Below, in pieces: positions 36,039 through 44,918 of a stretch of DNA of 64,000 nucleotides. Every line of letters starts with the position of its first letter. Within the stretch, counting starts at the first letter, position 1. Under the pieces are notes generated by a model, which saw only the letters and a program-made list of their open reading frames with translations, did no database searches and was not told where the DNA came from. This DNA comes from Bacteroidota bacterium (GTDB taxonomy: Bacteria > Bacteroidota > Ignavibacteria > UBA10030 > UBA8401): contig WBUG01000001.1 in NCBI GenBank assembly GCA_008933835.1, forward strand, positions 1 to 64,000, given 5' to 3'. A program made the translations under genes and the position numbers.

Positions 36039-37058
36039 TCAGCCGCGGGCGAGGCTCCGGTCCACGGAGGAGAGAACGGTCTCCAGCGATGTACCGTCCA
36101 GCGGGCACACTTTCGGGTCGCCCGGGCATTCGTTCTGACAGTACGAAGGGACCGGGAGGATGACGTCGGCGTTCCGGCCGAGCGGGCCCCAGAGTGCGGG
36201 GGAACAGGCGGTCAGGGGGCAGAAGAGCGCCACGGTCGGCACGTCGAGCGCGGCGGCGATGTGCAGAGTGCCGGTGCTCGGTGTGATGAGGAGGGAGAAG
36301 CATGACGTGACGGCGAGGAGCCGACGCAGCGGCGGCGCATCAAGGAGCACGGTGCCGTTGATGCCCTCGAGGGAGGCGGCTTCGGTGCCGCCCGGCATCC
36401 CGGTATTGATATAGAGCTGATACCGTGCGGCAAGACGTTCGGCCAGTTCACGGTACCGTGTGATCGGCCAATTGGGTGCGGAGTTCTTGCTGACGGGATT
36501 CAGTCCGATGAGCGGCTTCGACAGATCGATGCCCCGTTCTTCGAGCCATCGCCGGGCTTCCGCGCGCTCCGCGTCGGTGAGGAAGAGCTCCGGATGGAGG
36601 TTCTTAGTGACGACGCCGATGCGGCGTCCGAGGTCCATCACATAGTCCGCTTCATGCCGGAGCGGGATGTACTTCCGGCGGCTGACGCTCTTCGTGCCGG
36701 TGAGGAGCTGGTAGAGCTTGCCGCCGACGCCGATGCGTGTTCCGATGCCCGCCCAGAACATCATCCACGCGTGCCGTTCCCGCGGCAAAGGCATCAGTCC
36801 GACCGTGTACCGCTCCGAACGGAGCCGACCCACCTGCCTCCAGAAACCGGGCCATCCCGCATCGGCGCCCGACGGATCGTCCACGATGATGGAATCGACG
36901 TGCGGATTGTGCCGGAGCAGCGGTTCCGAGGAGGGACCGACCATCACCCCGAGATGACTGTCGGGAAACGTCCGTTTCACTTCTCGGATGAGCGGCGTCG
37001 TCAGGATGACGTCGCCGATGCGGTCCGGCCGGATGATGAGGATGCGCCGGCGGCTCAT
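36039..37058 (-). CDS. Glycosyltransferase family 9 (heptosyltransferase-like)
   Basis: 339 residues, GT-B. N-terminus RILIIRPDRIGDVILTTPLIREV is diagnostic for family 9. Late motif LLITPSTGTLHIAAALDVPTVALFCP is the donor site, here TPSTG in place of NDxG. A terminal Cys group (CQNECPGDPKVC) is present. It overlaps the GT4 gene upstream by 4 bases (ATGA). Part of the cell-surface glycan operon; donor sugar not deducible. Confidence 0.87.
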   Translation of the reverse strand: MSRRRILIIRPDRIGDVILTTPLIREVKRTFPDSHLGVMVGPSSEPLLRHNPHVDSIIVDDPSGADAGWPGFWRQVGRLRSERYTVGLMPLPRERHAWMMFWAGIGTRIGVGGKLYQLLTGTKSVSRRKYIPLRHEADYVMDLGRRIGVVTKNLHPELFLTDAERAEARRWLEERGIDLSKPLIGLNPVSKNSAPNWPITRYRELAERLAARYQLYINTGMPGGTEAASLEGINGTVLLDAPPLRRLLAVTSCFSLLITPSTGTLHIAAALDVPTVALFCPLTACSPALWGPLGRNADVILPVPSYCQNECPGDPKVCPLDGTSLETVLSSVDRSLARG

Positions 37059-38086
37059 TCGAACGCCTTCCGGTACATCGCCAGCGTCTTCTCGGCCACC
37101 CGGTTCCAGAGATACTCCCTCCCGATGTGCTGCTGCAGAGCGGTGCCTCTTCCGCGTTCGAGCGCCTTCTCGATCCCCCGCCGGATCCCCTCGGGGTCCC
37201 CCGGTTCCACGTACTCCGCCATATCGAGGAAATACTCCTTCGTTCCGCCGTGCGGCGTGATGACGATGTTCGCCCCGGCCAGTCCCGCCTCCAGCGCCGC
37301 GATGCCGGGCGTTTCGAAGAGGGAGGGGAGCGCGAAGACGGAGGCGCCGGCATACGCCGAGGCGAGCATCTCCGAATCGTTCGCCAGGCCGGGGATGATG
37401 AGGATGTGCTTCGCCTCCTTCGCTTCGTCGAGACAGCGCCGGGCGTACGCGGAATCGGTCACCTGTCCGATGATGACGGCGGGATGATCGATCCGCTTCA
37501 GCGCCCGGATGAGGTTCAGGGCGTTCTTGCGTTCCGGACCGATGTGGCCGACGGAAAGGATGTACCGCTCCATGCCGTACGTCTTCCGGAACAGTGCCGG
37601 ATCGCCGTGCCGGAAACGCTCATCGACGCCGTTCGGGACCGTCTCGATGCGTGAACGGGGGATGCCCATGCCGTCGGCGATGAGCCGCGCCTCCGCGTCG
37701 GTGTTCGGCGACACGATGCGGGACCAGTCGCAGATCTGCCGCGTGAACTCGTAGTTCGTCCAGATGCCGGTGCGGAACCGTTTCGCCGCCGCGTTCACCG
37801 CCAGCGTCGCGCGGATGACGAGGGGAGAGTGCCGGGTGAAGAAGATGGAGGAGGTGACGAACGGGATGCGGTACTGATGGAAGACGCTCGCAAGATGGAA
37901 CGTGCCGAGGTTCGCGGAGAAGAGATGGACGGGCCCGGTCTCATCGGCACGGAGCGGTTCCCATGGATTCAGAAGCCGGACGTCGGTACCGAGCGCCTCC
38001 AGCTCCGCTTTCGTCCGCAGCATCTGCACGCGCGGTCCGCCGTGGATGATGGAGAGCGATTCATAACAGGCGAATGTGATCCTCAT
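37055..38086 (-). CDS. Glycosyltransferase family 4
   Basis: 343 residues, GT-B. Start MRITFACYESLSIIHGGPRVQ shows the GT4 nucleotide-binding loop. VPNGVDERFR, YILSVGHIGPERKN and the acidic pair in SLFETPGIAALEAGLAG (E-x7-E) are the family signature for retaining enzymes. ATG at 38086 overlaps the upstream stop (ATGA). The product would add a sugar to a lipid-linked or LPS-like acceptor at the cytoplasmic face. Confidence 0.9.
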   Translation of the reverse strand: MRITFACYESLSIIHGGPRVQMLRTKAELEALGTDVRLLNPWEPLRADETGPVHLFSANLGTFHLASVFHQYRIPFVTSSIFFTRHSPLVIRATLAVNAAAKRFRTGIWTNYEFTRQICDWSRIVSPNTDAEARLIADGMGIPRSRIETVPNGVDERFRHGDPALFRKTYGMERYILSVGHIGPERKNALNLIRALKRIDHPAVIIGQVTDSAYARRCLDEAKEAKHILIIPGLANDSEMLASAYAGASVFALPSLFETPGIAALEAGLAGANIVITPHGGTKEYFLDMAEYVEPGDPEGIRRGIEKALERGRGTALQQHIGREYLWNRVAEKTLAMYRKAFE

Positions 38087-39606
38087 GCCGTTGCCTTGAT
38101 CCACCAGTCGAGAATGTCCTGCAGGTGACGCCGCAGGGAGAATTGACGCGTCCGTTCTGCTCCCGATGCCATCGCCGGTGTGCGCACCGGATTGCGGGTG
38201 AGAACTCGGGTGTCGATGGATTCGCTCGCCGGTACCACCGATTCGGTGCCGTCCGGGAACGAGATCCGGACGTGATGCTGCTCGTCCGCCGGCCCGGTGC
38301 GGAGTACGTTCGCTCCGTCCCAGCGGTACTCCGGAATGGATCCAAGCCGCGCTTTCCACCAGCCGGCGTAATCGCGGTAGGAGAGCATCGGAAGTCCGAG
38401 CGATTGAATATAGGAAAAAACACGTTCAATCACGCCGTTATGCCGGTGCGTGGGATGATGGTAGAGACAGACCGGTTCCGCCGCCGCCACCTTCCGGTCG
38501 ATGACCCCGAGGTAGTAACGGAACATCGCATCATCGTCCATTCGGGCCCGGAGCATGGAACCGATGCAGACGGGGTGGATGGGGAGCTGCAGCACCGCCG
38601 AAGGAGCGCCGGAGATGAGCGGATAGGACGGTAGGGCGTCATAGTCGTACCCGAACTCCGATGAGTACGTGAAGCCGCACTGTTCGACGGCTCTGCCGAT
38701 GTTCTCGTTCCATTCGCCGGTAGGGGCGGTGACGCCGGCAGGAGACATTCCTGCCTGCCGCATCGCTTTGGCGGCCCGTGCAAAGTTCGCGGCGTTCCGT
38801 GCGGCGCCGGGAAAGATCTCATGCTCATAACAATGAACGGCGGTCTCCTGCCGTCCGAACTCCGAGAAATGACGGAGCCAGGGTTCATGACTTTTCACAT
38901 CCAGGAACCAGGTCGCCGGGACACCGTACCGGTCGGAGAGAGTGCGGATCTCCTCCACCTGTTCCTTCGTTCCCCGGTCGGAGTCGACGCGGAAAGTGAA
39001 AAGGGAACGCGCCCCGCCGGGAAAATACCACGCGTGCAGGAACGGCACGCCGCGCCGGTGATGGAGCTCCTCGAGCAGGGAGTGGACGATGCGCCGGACC
39101 GGTTCCTTCGTGGCGCGGGCGACCCGTTCGTTCGGAAGCCGTTCGCCATCCGCGAGGAAGTCGCGGCGAACGATGGAGCGGTCCGCGAACAGCGCCGTGA
39201 CATCGATGCCCAGATATCCGGCGTATCCCCGACCGATCGGGTCGACCGTTGCCGGCGTCCCTTCGTCGAAGAGCATCACGCGCTGATGCAGGTCGAGGAC
39301 AGAATGGAAGCGTGCGTTCGGAACGGAACCGGGGAAGAGGGCATGGACCGCGAGTCGGCGGTTGCAACGCTGGTCGATGGCGATGCCCGAAGCGGTCGTG
39401 TACAGGACCGCGCCTCCGCCGTGCATGTACGCTGTCAGGTCGGCGGACCGTACCGTCCCGTTCGCGATGATGACGCTGAACTCCATTGGATCGAGCGCTG
39501 TATCACTGTCCGGGACGCTCCACGGAACGCCGGTCTGCTGCAGCAGCGTGATCCATGCGGCGTCGTGCCGGAGGAGGGCGGCGTGGATGCGGACCGGGGT
39601 GTTCAT
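38083..39606 (-). CDS. Polysaccharide deacetylase-like (NodB fold) protein, divergent
   Basis: 507 residues. The middle (about 200-330) resembles a NodB domain: FTFRVDSDRG at 203-212 corresponds to motif 1 but keeps D-S-D rather than D-D, and HCYEH (His258, His262) is the H-x3-H metal pair. The first 190 residues look like a GATase-like Rossmann fold (IIANGTVRSADLTAYMHGGGAVLY). The last 150 residues include HHPTHRHNGVIERVFSYI. Both ends overlap neighbours by 4 bases. A deacetylase acting on a surface glycan is likely, but the altered motif could mean a different hydrolase or loss of activity. Confidence 0.7.
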   Translation of the reverse strand: MNTPVRIHAALLRHDAAWITLLQQTGVPWSVPDSDTALDPMEFSVIIANGTVRSADLTAYMHGGGAVLYTTASGIAIDQRCNRRLAVHALFPGSVPNARFHSVLDLHQRVMLFDEGTPATVDPIGRGYAGYLGIDVTALFADRSIVRRDFLADGERLPNERVARATKEPVRRIVHSLLEELHHRRGVPFLHAWYFPGGARSLFTFRVDSDRGTKEQVEEIRTLSDRYGVPATWFLDVKSHEPWLRHFSEFGRQETAVHCYEHEIFPGAARNAANFARAAKAMRQAGMSPAGVTAPTGEWNENIGRAVEQCGFTYSSEFGYDYDALPSYPLISGAPSAVLQLPIHPVCIGSMLRARMDDDAMFRYYLGVIDRKVAAAEPVCLYHHPTHRHNGVIERVFSYIQSLGLPMLSYRDYAGWWKARLGSIPEYRWDGANVLRTGPADEQHHVRISFPDGTESVVPASESIDTRVLTRNPVRTPAMASGAERTRQFSLRRHLQDILDWWIKATA

Positions 39607-40580
39607 CGGTTCAGCCGTCCGATTAGGTCCGTCAACGCGTCCTGACGGCGTTGATGGGGGTAGAGCTCCATGATGCGGTCCCGTCCCGCATCCGAAACCG
39701 GAGCGTCCAGCGCGGCACGGAGCGCGGTGACCGCGCGTTTCGTATTGCCGAAGGGGATGACGGCGCCGGTGCTGCCGACCGCTTCCGGTACGCCGCCGGT
39801 CTCGGTCGCGACCGGCGTGCAGCCGCAGAGCATCGCTTCACAGAGAGCGTTCGGCAGTCCTTCGCGGCGCGACGGCTGCAGGTACACTTTCGCCCGGCAG
39901 TACCGCTCTTTCAGCGCTTCATGCGGGACGGCATCAAGGACCTGAACGTTCGGCGGGAATGTGAAGGAGCCCCGCAGCCTCTCCGAGACCCCCACCAGGA
40001 CGAAACGGATGTCCGGTGCAGCGGCGGCGATCTCGGCGAGGAAATCGAGTCCTTTCACCATACCGCGGTTCACTTCAGAACACTTCGCTACGGTCAGCAC
40101 CAGCCGTTCCTTCTCCGGTCCGGGCGTCCAGGCGCCGGGATCGAATCCGGTCGGTACCACCTCGATGTTGCCGCCGTCATATCGGGCCAGACGGATGGCG
40201 TCCTCTTTCAGTGCCGGAGCGACCGCCAGCACGGCGTCCGCCCGTCGGAGGGCGTAGCGCACGAGCCGGGCGCGCCACGCACTGTTCCAGATACCGTACT
40301 TCCACTGGGGCATCTGGGCGACGTCGACACCGCCGAGGACGATGACGCTCTTCTTCCGCAGCAGCCGCGCGCCGAGCACGAGCAGGGCCGAGTACGTCGA
40401 AGCGAACCATGTGAAGGTGATGTCGCAGCGCGGAAGGAGGATCGCGTAGTGAAGCAATGCCGTGAAACCGGAACGGATGACGGTGGTGACGGGATACCGG
40501 GATGCGAGGAACTCCGCATCGGTGCGGATGAACGGGGTGGAGAAGGTGGCGGTGAACAGTATGTGCGGTCGTGCCGGCAC
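39603..40580 (-). CDS. Glycosyltransferase family 4
   Basis: 325 residues. VVPTGFDPGAWTP, LVLTVAKCSEVNRGMVKGLDFL and the acidic motif RREGLPNALCEAMLCGCTPVATETGGVPE identify a GT4 enzyme. GTG start at 40580, 11 bases after the PorV-like stop; a proper upstream ATG is absent. It overlaps the deacetylase-like gene by 4 bases. Part of the glycan operon. Confidence 0.9.
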   Translation of the reverse strand: MPARPHILFTATFSTPFIRTDAEFLASRYPVTTVIRSGFTALLHYAILLPRCDITFTWFASTYSALLVLGARLLRKKSVIVLGGVDVAQMPQWKYGIWNSAWRARLVRYALRRADAVLAVAPALKEDAIRLARYDGGNIEVVPTGFDPGAWTPGPEKERLVLTVAKCSEVNRGMVKGLDFLAEIAAAAPDIRFVLVGVSERLRGSFTFPPNVQVLDAVPHEALKERYCRAKVYLQPSRREGLPNALCEAMLCGCTPVATETGGVPEAVGSTGAVIPFGNTKRAVTALRAALDAPVSDAGRDRIMELYPHQRRQDALTDLIGRLNR

Positions 40581-40591
40581 CGGTCTCTCCG

Positions 40592-41473
40592 TCAGAGGAG
40601 GAACGAGAGCGACACGGTGTGGGTCGACTGCAGCGCGCCGGTGAACGGGACGAACGCATAGTCCACCGCGAGGCCGGCATACCGGAGACCGATGCCGCCC
40701 GTCAACGAGCGGGATTCATATCCCGTCTGGTACCCTCCGCGCAATGCGACCATGCCGTCATACTCCGCTTCCGCGCCGAAGTTCAGATGCGTCGCATCGT
40801 CGTCGAAGGTCTTCGCGACGTCGAACGCTCCGGTGAGCGCGAACGAGCTCCCCGCGGTCGACCGCCAGGAGGCGCCGAAGCGGAGCGCGGCCGGAAGCGC
40901 GCTGGGCTGGTCGCGCAGGTCGCTCATGGAACCGATGTTCTGCAGGCTGACCCCGGCCGTAAGCGAGCCGTTCAACCGGTAGAGGAGTCCGGCGTCCAGT
41001 CCGTACCCCTGTGCTTCGTCCGTGAAGATCTTCTCGAAGAGGAACCGGGCGCTCATTCCCGCCCATAGGTCGTCCGTAAGGCGGAGCGCGGCCGAGCCGC
41101 CGATGGCGATGTTCCGGGCGCTGAACGTCCCGGCCGCTTCGCCGGGCATCGTCCGCAGTTCGATGTCGTCCACCGACACGGACTGGAGCGAGACGCCGAA
41201 CCGCACGCCGCCGGCGGCGGCCGATGCGGCGAGATGATTGGCGGTGGTGCCGGCGAACCAGGCGCGGTGCATGAGCTGGACTTCGTCGCGGGCGGCGGCG
41301 AGGCCCGCGGGGTTGTAGTAGGAGGCCGCGAGGTCGCCGGAGACCGCCGTGAACGCTTCACCCATGCCGAGGGCGCGTGCGGAGGTGCCGATCTTCAGGA
41401 ACGACATTCCGGTGGAGACCGACTGGGCGGAGAGCGGCGCGGCGATGAGCAGGATGATCAGCAGATGTTTCAT
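40592..41473 (-). CDS. PorV/PorQ-family outer membrane protein
   Basis: 293 residues. Signal about 17 residues (MKHLLIILLIAAPLSAQ), then SFLKIGTSARALGMGEAFTAVSGDLAASYYNPAGLA, the family hallmark, and barrel strands to HTVSLSFLL. It overlaps the preceding barrel gene by ATGA. PorV-type proteins serve T9SS cargo transport and surface attachment. Here the gene sits with a T9SS-type propeller protein upstream and glycosyltransferases downstream, which ties cargo handling to glycan synthesis by location. Confidence 0.83.
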   Translation of the reverse strand: MKHLLIILLIAAPLSAQSVSTGMSFLKIGTSARALGMGEAFTAVSGDLAASYYNPAGLAAARDEVQLMHRAWFAGTTANHLAASAAAGGVRFGVSLQSVSVDDIELRTMPGEAAGTFSARNIAIGGSAALRLTDDLWAGMSARFLFEKIFTDEAQGYGLDAGLLYRLNGSLTAGVSLQNIGSMSDLRDQPSALPAALRFGASWRSTAGSSFALTGAFDVAKTFDDDATHLNFGAEAEYDGMVALRGGYQTGYESRSLTGGIGLRYAGLAVDYAFVPFTGALQSTHTVSLSFLL

Positions 41474-42417
41474 CACGGGTTCACGGTCAGGGTGATGACA
41501 TGGGCGGCGAAGAGGCCGTACGGTTCGACGACGTACGCATAGGTCAATGACGGCCGCCAGGTTTCGGCGAAGTCCGGACGCAGTGTGATGCCGAACGAAG
41601 GATGCGCCTGCGATGCGTCGTCCAGGTCCCACCCGTCCAGGCCGGCGCGTACCGTCACCGCTTCGTGCAGCGTATACTCGGCGCCGAACCGGACGATCTG
41701 CTGACCGCCGACGGTCCGTTCGTACTCGGCGGCAGCGACGCCGCGCCGGTCCGGTAGCGTATAGGAGAGCGCGACGATCTTTCGGAACGGGAAGTCCTGC
41801 GTGGTGGAGTTGCCCGCCGTGCCGTAGATCTTCGATGTCTCCCATTTGTACTTGGAATTGATGTCACGGAACGCCGCCGCGACGGTCCATTCCTCGCCGA
41901 GGGCGTAGGTGATGCCCGCATCGATGCCGAGCGTGGTGCTGGTCACGTCTTCGAAGAGCGAATGATGGAAGATCTTGGCGGAGAGTCCGATGACCAGTGA
42001 GCGGATGCGCAGGGCGAAGGAGAGCGACGCCATGTTCTCGGAGGTCGAATACTGCTCTGTGGGGAATCCGTCGATGTCCCGGCCGTCGATGTCCGAGACC
42101 CCGGCGTTCAGTCCGGCAAGGGAGACGACCGCATTCGTGTCCAGCGGAAGGGTGACGTAGAGCGCATTGTGCGAGCGGTCGAGCGACAGGGCGGTGTAGG
42201 AGAGCGAAGCGACACGCTGACGCTGGTAGAGCAGCACCGAGGGGTTGTAGAAGCCGTTGAGGTCTCCCGTGCGCACGGCGGTCATGGCGTTGCCCATGCC
42301 CATGCCTCGTCCCCCGAACCCCATGCGCATGAACGCGCCCGGCGTGCCGGCGGTCTGCGCCGACGCAGAACAGACGGCGGCGAGCAGCAGGAGAAGATGG
42401 AGTTTATTGGATGACAA
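41473..42417 (-). CDS. PorV/PorQ-like outer membrane protein, Gly/Met-rich N-terminus
   Basis: 314 residues. Signal about 21 residues (HLLLLLAAVCSASAQ), then GAFMRMGFGGRGMGMGNAMTAVRTGDLNGFYNPSVL, a variant of the PorV/PorQ start. Barrel-like alternation follows. The only start giving the signal is TTG at 42417, which overlaps the upstream gene by 14 bases. A separate subfamily from the downstream PorV-like protein. Function inferred as T9SS-related. Confidence 0.72.
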   Translation of the reverse strand: MSSNKLHLLLLLAAVCSASAQTAGTPGAFMRMGFGGRGMGMGNAMTAVRTGDLNGFYNPSVLLYQRQRVASLSYTALSLDRSHNALYVTLPLDTNAVVSLAGLNAGVSDIDGRDIDGFPTEQYSTSENMASLSFALRIRSLVIGLSAKIFHHSLFEDVTSTTLGIDAGITYALGEEWTVAAAFRDINSKYKWETSKIYGTAGNSTTQDFPFRKIVALSYTLPDRRGVAAAEYERTVGGQQIVRFGAEYTLHEAVTVRAGLDGWDLDDASQAHPSFGITLRPDFAETWRPSLTYAYVVEPYGLFAAHVITLTVNP

Positions 42418-43948
42418 GGATCTTCCCCCAGCGAGGTTCGCTGTCGTTCACGGTGACCTGGTAGAAATAGACGCCGTTGGAGGCGATGTCGCCCCGGTCG
42501 TCGCGTCCGTCCCACAGTTCGTCGAACTCCGGTCCGCCGCTGCGGATGGCATTGTGGACGACCGTTCGGACGAGGTGCATGGCGAAATCGAAGATGCGGA
42601 GGGTCACCACGGCCGACGGCGCGCTGCCGATGGAGTAATGGATCCGCACCTGTTCGTCGTCCGGAGCGAACGGATTGGGATAGGCATAGGTGGCGGAAGG
42701 GACCGGGAGCGGCTGTGCGGGATGCAGCACGGACCAGGCGGCGCCGAAATCGTTCCCGTTGTCGTGCGTGCTCACCACGCCGTCGATTCCGCCGAACCAC
42801 GCGGTGCCGTCGAGCGCCGCCGCCGAGTAGAACTTCTTCTGCGTGTACCGCCGGTGCGTGGCGGCGTCATAGATGGTCCCGGCCTTGAGCCACGTTTCGC
42901 CGAGGTCGGCGGAGCGGAAGATGCCGTCGTCCGTCGGAACATAGACGATGCCGCCGTTGAAGCCGAAGTTGTGCGCGAACTGTCCGAGGAGCGATCGTTC
43001 CCAGGTGGCGCCGCCGTCGCGCGTCATGCTGACCCCGCGCACTTCGGTGTTGTCCGTGGCGTTCACCGTCGCCGCCCAGATGAGCGTGCCGGCGGTGGTG
43101 GGATGCTTCGCGAGCGCGACGACGAAGTTGCCGGAGATCGGTTTCGCCTGGTTCTGTTTGGTGAAACGCACCCAGGACCTTCCGCCGTCGGTGCTCTTGT
43201 TTATACCTCCTGCGGTGCCGATCCAGACCGTGGTGTCGTTCTCGGCCAGCACCGAGAAGGCGCGGTGGTTGAGGTTGTTCTGCAGCTGCAGTGCGCCGCC
43301 GGAGGGGGAGAGGTCGAAGACGAGCGAATCGTCCGGCGAGATGGAGTTGAGGTTGTCCGGCGGGATGATGACCCGCTCCCACGTCGCGCCGCTGTCGGTG
43401 CTCTTCCGCACCATTCCGGCGAACGAGGTGATCCAGACGGCGTCATTCGTCAGCGCGATGTCGTACGTGACGTTGTTGATCGCGGTCGTGATACCGAGCG
43501 CACGGATGAAGCTCTTGTCATTGAAATAGAGCGTGTCGACGTTCCGGAGGTCCACCGGCTGCGGCATGCTGCGCCATGTTTCGCCGCCGTCGGAGGAGTG
43601 CCGCAATCCGCTCCCTTCCGGCAGCGAGGATCCGTCCCGTTCCACCGTATGTGCGGTCGCGACCCAGATGTTCCGTCCCCGCACCGCGATGGCCGAAATG
43701 TCCTCCGTGCCGAACTCGGGAGTGTTGTAGTAGTTCTTCCACGTTGCGCCGCCGTCGATGGAGCGGGAGAGTCCCTTGCCCGTGCCGAGCCAGAGCGTGT
43801 CGCCCGCGACCACGATGTCGATGACGCTGTTGCTCAACGGTGCGGCGTCCGTTCCCGAAGCGGAGAGAAGATACCCTTTGGGCAGCCGCGGCTGTCCGAC
43901 CGCGGCCGTCAGAACGGCCAGGAGCAGGATGAGGAGGGTGCGCATCAT
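42404..43948 (-). CDS. BNR/sortilin-like propeller protein with C-terminal sorting domain
   Basis: 514 residues. Signal about 18 residues. Asp-box type repeats SIDGGATWKNYY, SSDGGETWRSM, STDSGATWERV, STDGGRSWVRF, TRDGGATWERS and SADLGETWLK define a BNR/sortilin-like beta-propeller. The last 90 residues (YAYPNPFAPDDEQVRIHYS, LRIFDFAMHLVRTV, DRGDIASNGVYFYQVTV, GKILVIQ) form a FlgD/T9SS-type Ig-like sorting domain. Secreted and probably surface-attached. It overlaps the lipoprotein gene by 4 bases. Ligand unknown. Confidence 0.85.
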   Translation of the reverse strand: MMRTLLILLLAVLTAAVGQPRLPKGYLLSASGTDAAPLSNSVIDIVVAGDTLWLGTGKGLSRSIDGGATWKNYYNTPEFGTEDISAIAVRGRNIWVATAHTVERDGSSLPEGSGLRHSSDGGETWRSMPQPVDLRNVDTLYFNDKSFIRALGITTAINNVTYDIALTNDAVWITSFAGMVRKSTDSGATWERVIIPPDNLNSISPDDSLVFDLSPSGGALQLQNNLNHRAFSVLAENDTTVWIGTAGGINKSTDGGRSWVRFTKQNQAKPISGNFVVALAKHPTTAGTLIWAATVNATDNTEVRGVSMTRDGGATWERSLLGQFAHNFGFNGGIVYVPTDDGIFRSADLGETWLKAGTIYDAATHRRYTQKKFYSAAALDGTAWFGGIDGVVSTHDNGNDFGAAWSVLHPAQPLPVPSATYAYPNPFAPDDEQVRIHYSIGSAPSAVVTLRIFDFAMHLVRTVVHNAIRSGGPEFDELWDGRDDRGDIASNGVYFYQVTVNDSEPRWGKILVIQ

Positions 43949-44781
43949 TGGATGTGGATCCGTTTCCTGAGCGTGTCCGAGACGGCGCCGGAACGGTCGA
44001 CCGCAAAGAACAGGAAATCCCTGTAGGTGTTCTTCTGCGTGGTGTTGAAAATGGGGATGGTCAGCGTGTACCGTCCGTCCGCCGCGATGCTGTCCCCGCT
44101 GACGGTGCCGAAGGTCGGTGTCGGGAGGGCGCTGCCGTCGTCATAGAGCGGGAAGACCCCCGCCACGGAACCGTCCGGCCGGACGGAGCGGAGGAGGACC
44201 GACGTGATGTCGCCCGCCCCTTGAGAGTCCGTCGCAGTCAGTGACACGCGCACGAGGTTGGGAACGTCGCCGGAGGGGACCGCCACCGTGTCCTGCAGCG
44301 AGAGCGCCGTCACCGCGGGGGGATTGTTGGCGGTGTTGACGATGCGGAGCGGTGCCAGAGCCGTCGCGCCGGGCGAACCGTCGCCGCCGCTGCAGGTGAC
44401 GGCGAGGGTGTACCGTCCGACCGTCCCTGCGGGGATGGAGAAACGGGCGCGCGCCGTGAACGTACTGTCGTTCGCCGCCGCGTCCGGAGCGACACCGTCG
44501 TTTCGGAACGAACCGGCGGTGACCGTGGCGCCGTCAACGTCGATGAGCTCATAGTGTACCGACGTACCGCGCGGCGTGGGGAGACCGATCGAGACGAAGA
44601 GGGACACGGAAGTGTCCACGGCTGCGGACGCGGGAAAGCCTGCGGTGTTGATGAGCGACGGAGCGAGCGAGACCGACGTGAGCACGGGGGGGGACGGGCG
44701 GGGATCGACCGTCACGCGCGAATCGATGTCGCACGACATCAACAGCAGCACGGAGAGCGGTATGAGCAGTCGGATGGTCAT
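43945..44781 (-). CDS. Exported lipoprotein with Ig-like domains
   Basis: 278 residues. Lipobox LLMSC gives lipid-modified Cys17. The remainder is Pro/Ser/Thr/Asp-rich beta structure: an FN3/Ig-like pair around 60-150 (GTVGRYTLAVTCSGGD) and 160-270 (DGRYTLTIPIF). No enzyme motif. It is the first gene of the downstream operon. The ATG is preceded directly by the T tract of an intrinsic terminator and has no Shine-Dalgarno, so expression must depend on reading through that terminator. Function unknown. Confidence 0.72.
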   Translation of the reverse strand: MTIRLLIPLSVLLLMSCDIDSRVTVDPRPSPPVLTSVSLAPSLINTAGFPASAAVDTSVSLFVSIGLPTPRGTSVHYELIDVDGATVTAGSFRNDGVAPDAAANDSTFTARARFSIPAGTVGRYTLAVTCSGGDGSPGATALAPLRIVNTANNPPAVTALSLQDTVAVPSGDVPNLVRVSLTATDSQGAGDITSVLLRSVRPDGSVAGVFPLYDDGSALPTPTFGTVSGDSIAADGRYTLTIPIFNTTQKNTYRDFLFFAVDRSGAVSDTLRKRIHIQ

Positions 44782-44785
44782 GAAT

Positions 44786-44812
44786 AAAAAAACCGAGGCT
44801 TTATCCTCGGTT
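44786..44812 (-). terminator. Intrinsic terminator abutting a start codon (candidate attenuator)
   Basis: Reverse strand: AACCGAGG-ATAAAG-CCTCGGTT followed by five more T residues. Its T tract ends 4 bases before the lipoprotein ATG at 44781. No promoter can fit between the terminator and that gene, so the operon must be transcribed through it. Confidence 0.85.
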
Positions 44813-44854
44813 CAGGGTAAAGCGCGTTGCCATAGAATCATTGTGAACGGACAT
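44801..44854 (-). CDS. Possible 17-codon leader peptide
   Basis: A reverse-strand ATG at 44854 opens the frame MSVHNDSMATRFTLNRG and stops at a TAA that lies inside the loop of the terminator at 44786-44812. A ribosome finishing this frame would cover the terminator stem. There is no Shine-Dalgarno, so translation is uncertain. A second frame, MILWQRALP (44812-44841), overlaps it. Confidence 0.25.
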   Translation of the reverse strand: MSVHNDSMATRFTLNRG

Positions 44855-44912
44855 ACAGCGGTGATGCGTCGGTATCGAACGTTCCTATGGCAGAGCGCTT
44901 CGTTGGTGAATG
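44812..44912 (-). ncRNA. Candidate structured leader RNA or small RNA
   Basis: Predicted transcript from the promoter at 44919-44947, starting near 44912 and ending at the terminator. A long closing stem joins 44820-44835 with 44885-44900: AAGCGC/GCGCTT and TGCCATAG/CTATGGCA, with a 2x2 internal mismatch. The enclosed 49 nt would hold the variable or ligand-binding part. No known riboswitch or SRP/6S signature is recognised. Confidence 0.5.
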
Positions 44913-44918
44913 ATGTGC

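Noticed and set aside
42257-44026. 589-codon forward frame opposite the BNR protein
   Set aside because: Low-complexity Arg/Val/Asp-rich translation; the reverse strand encodes clear BNR repeats.
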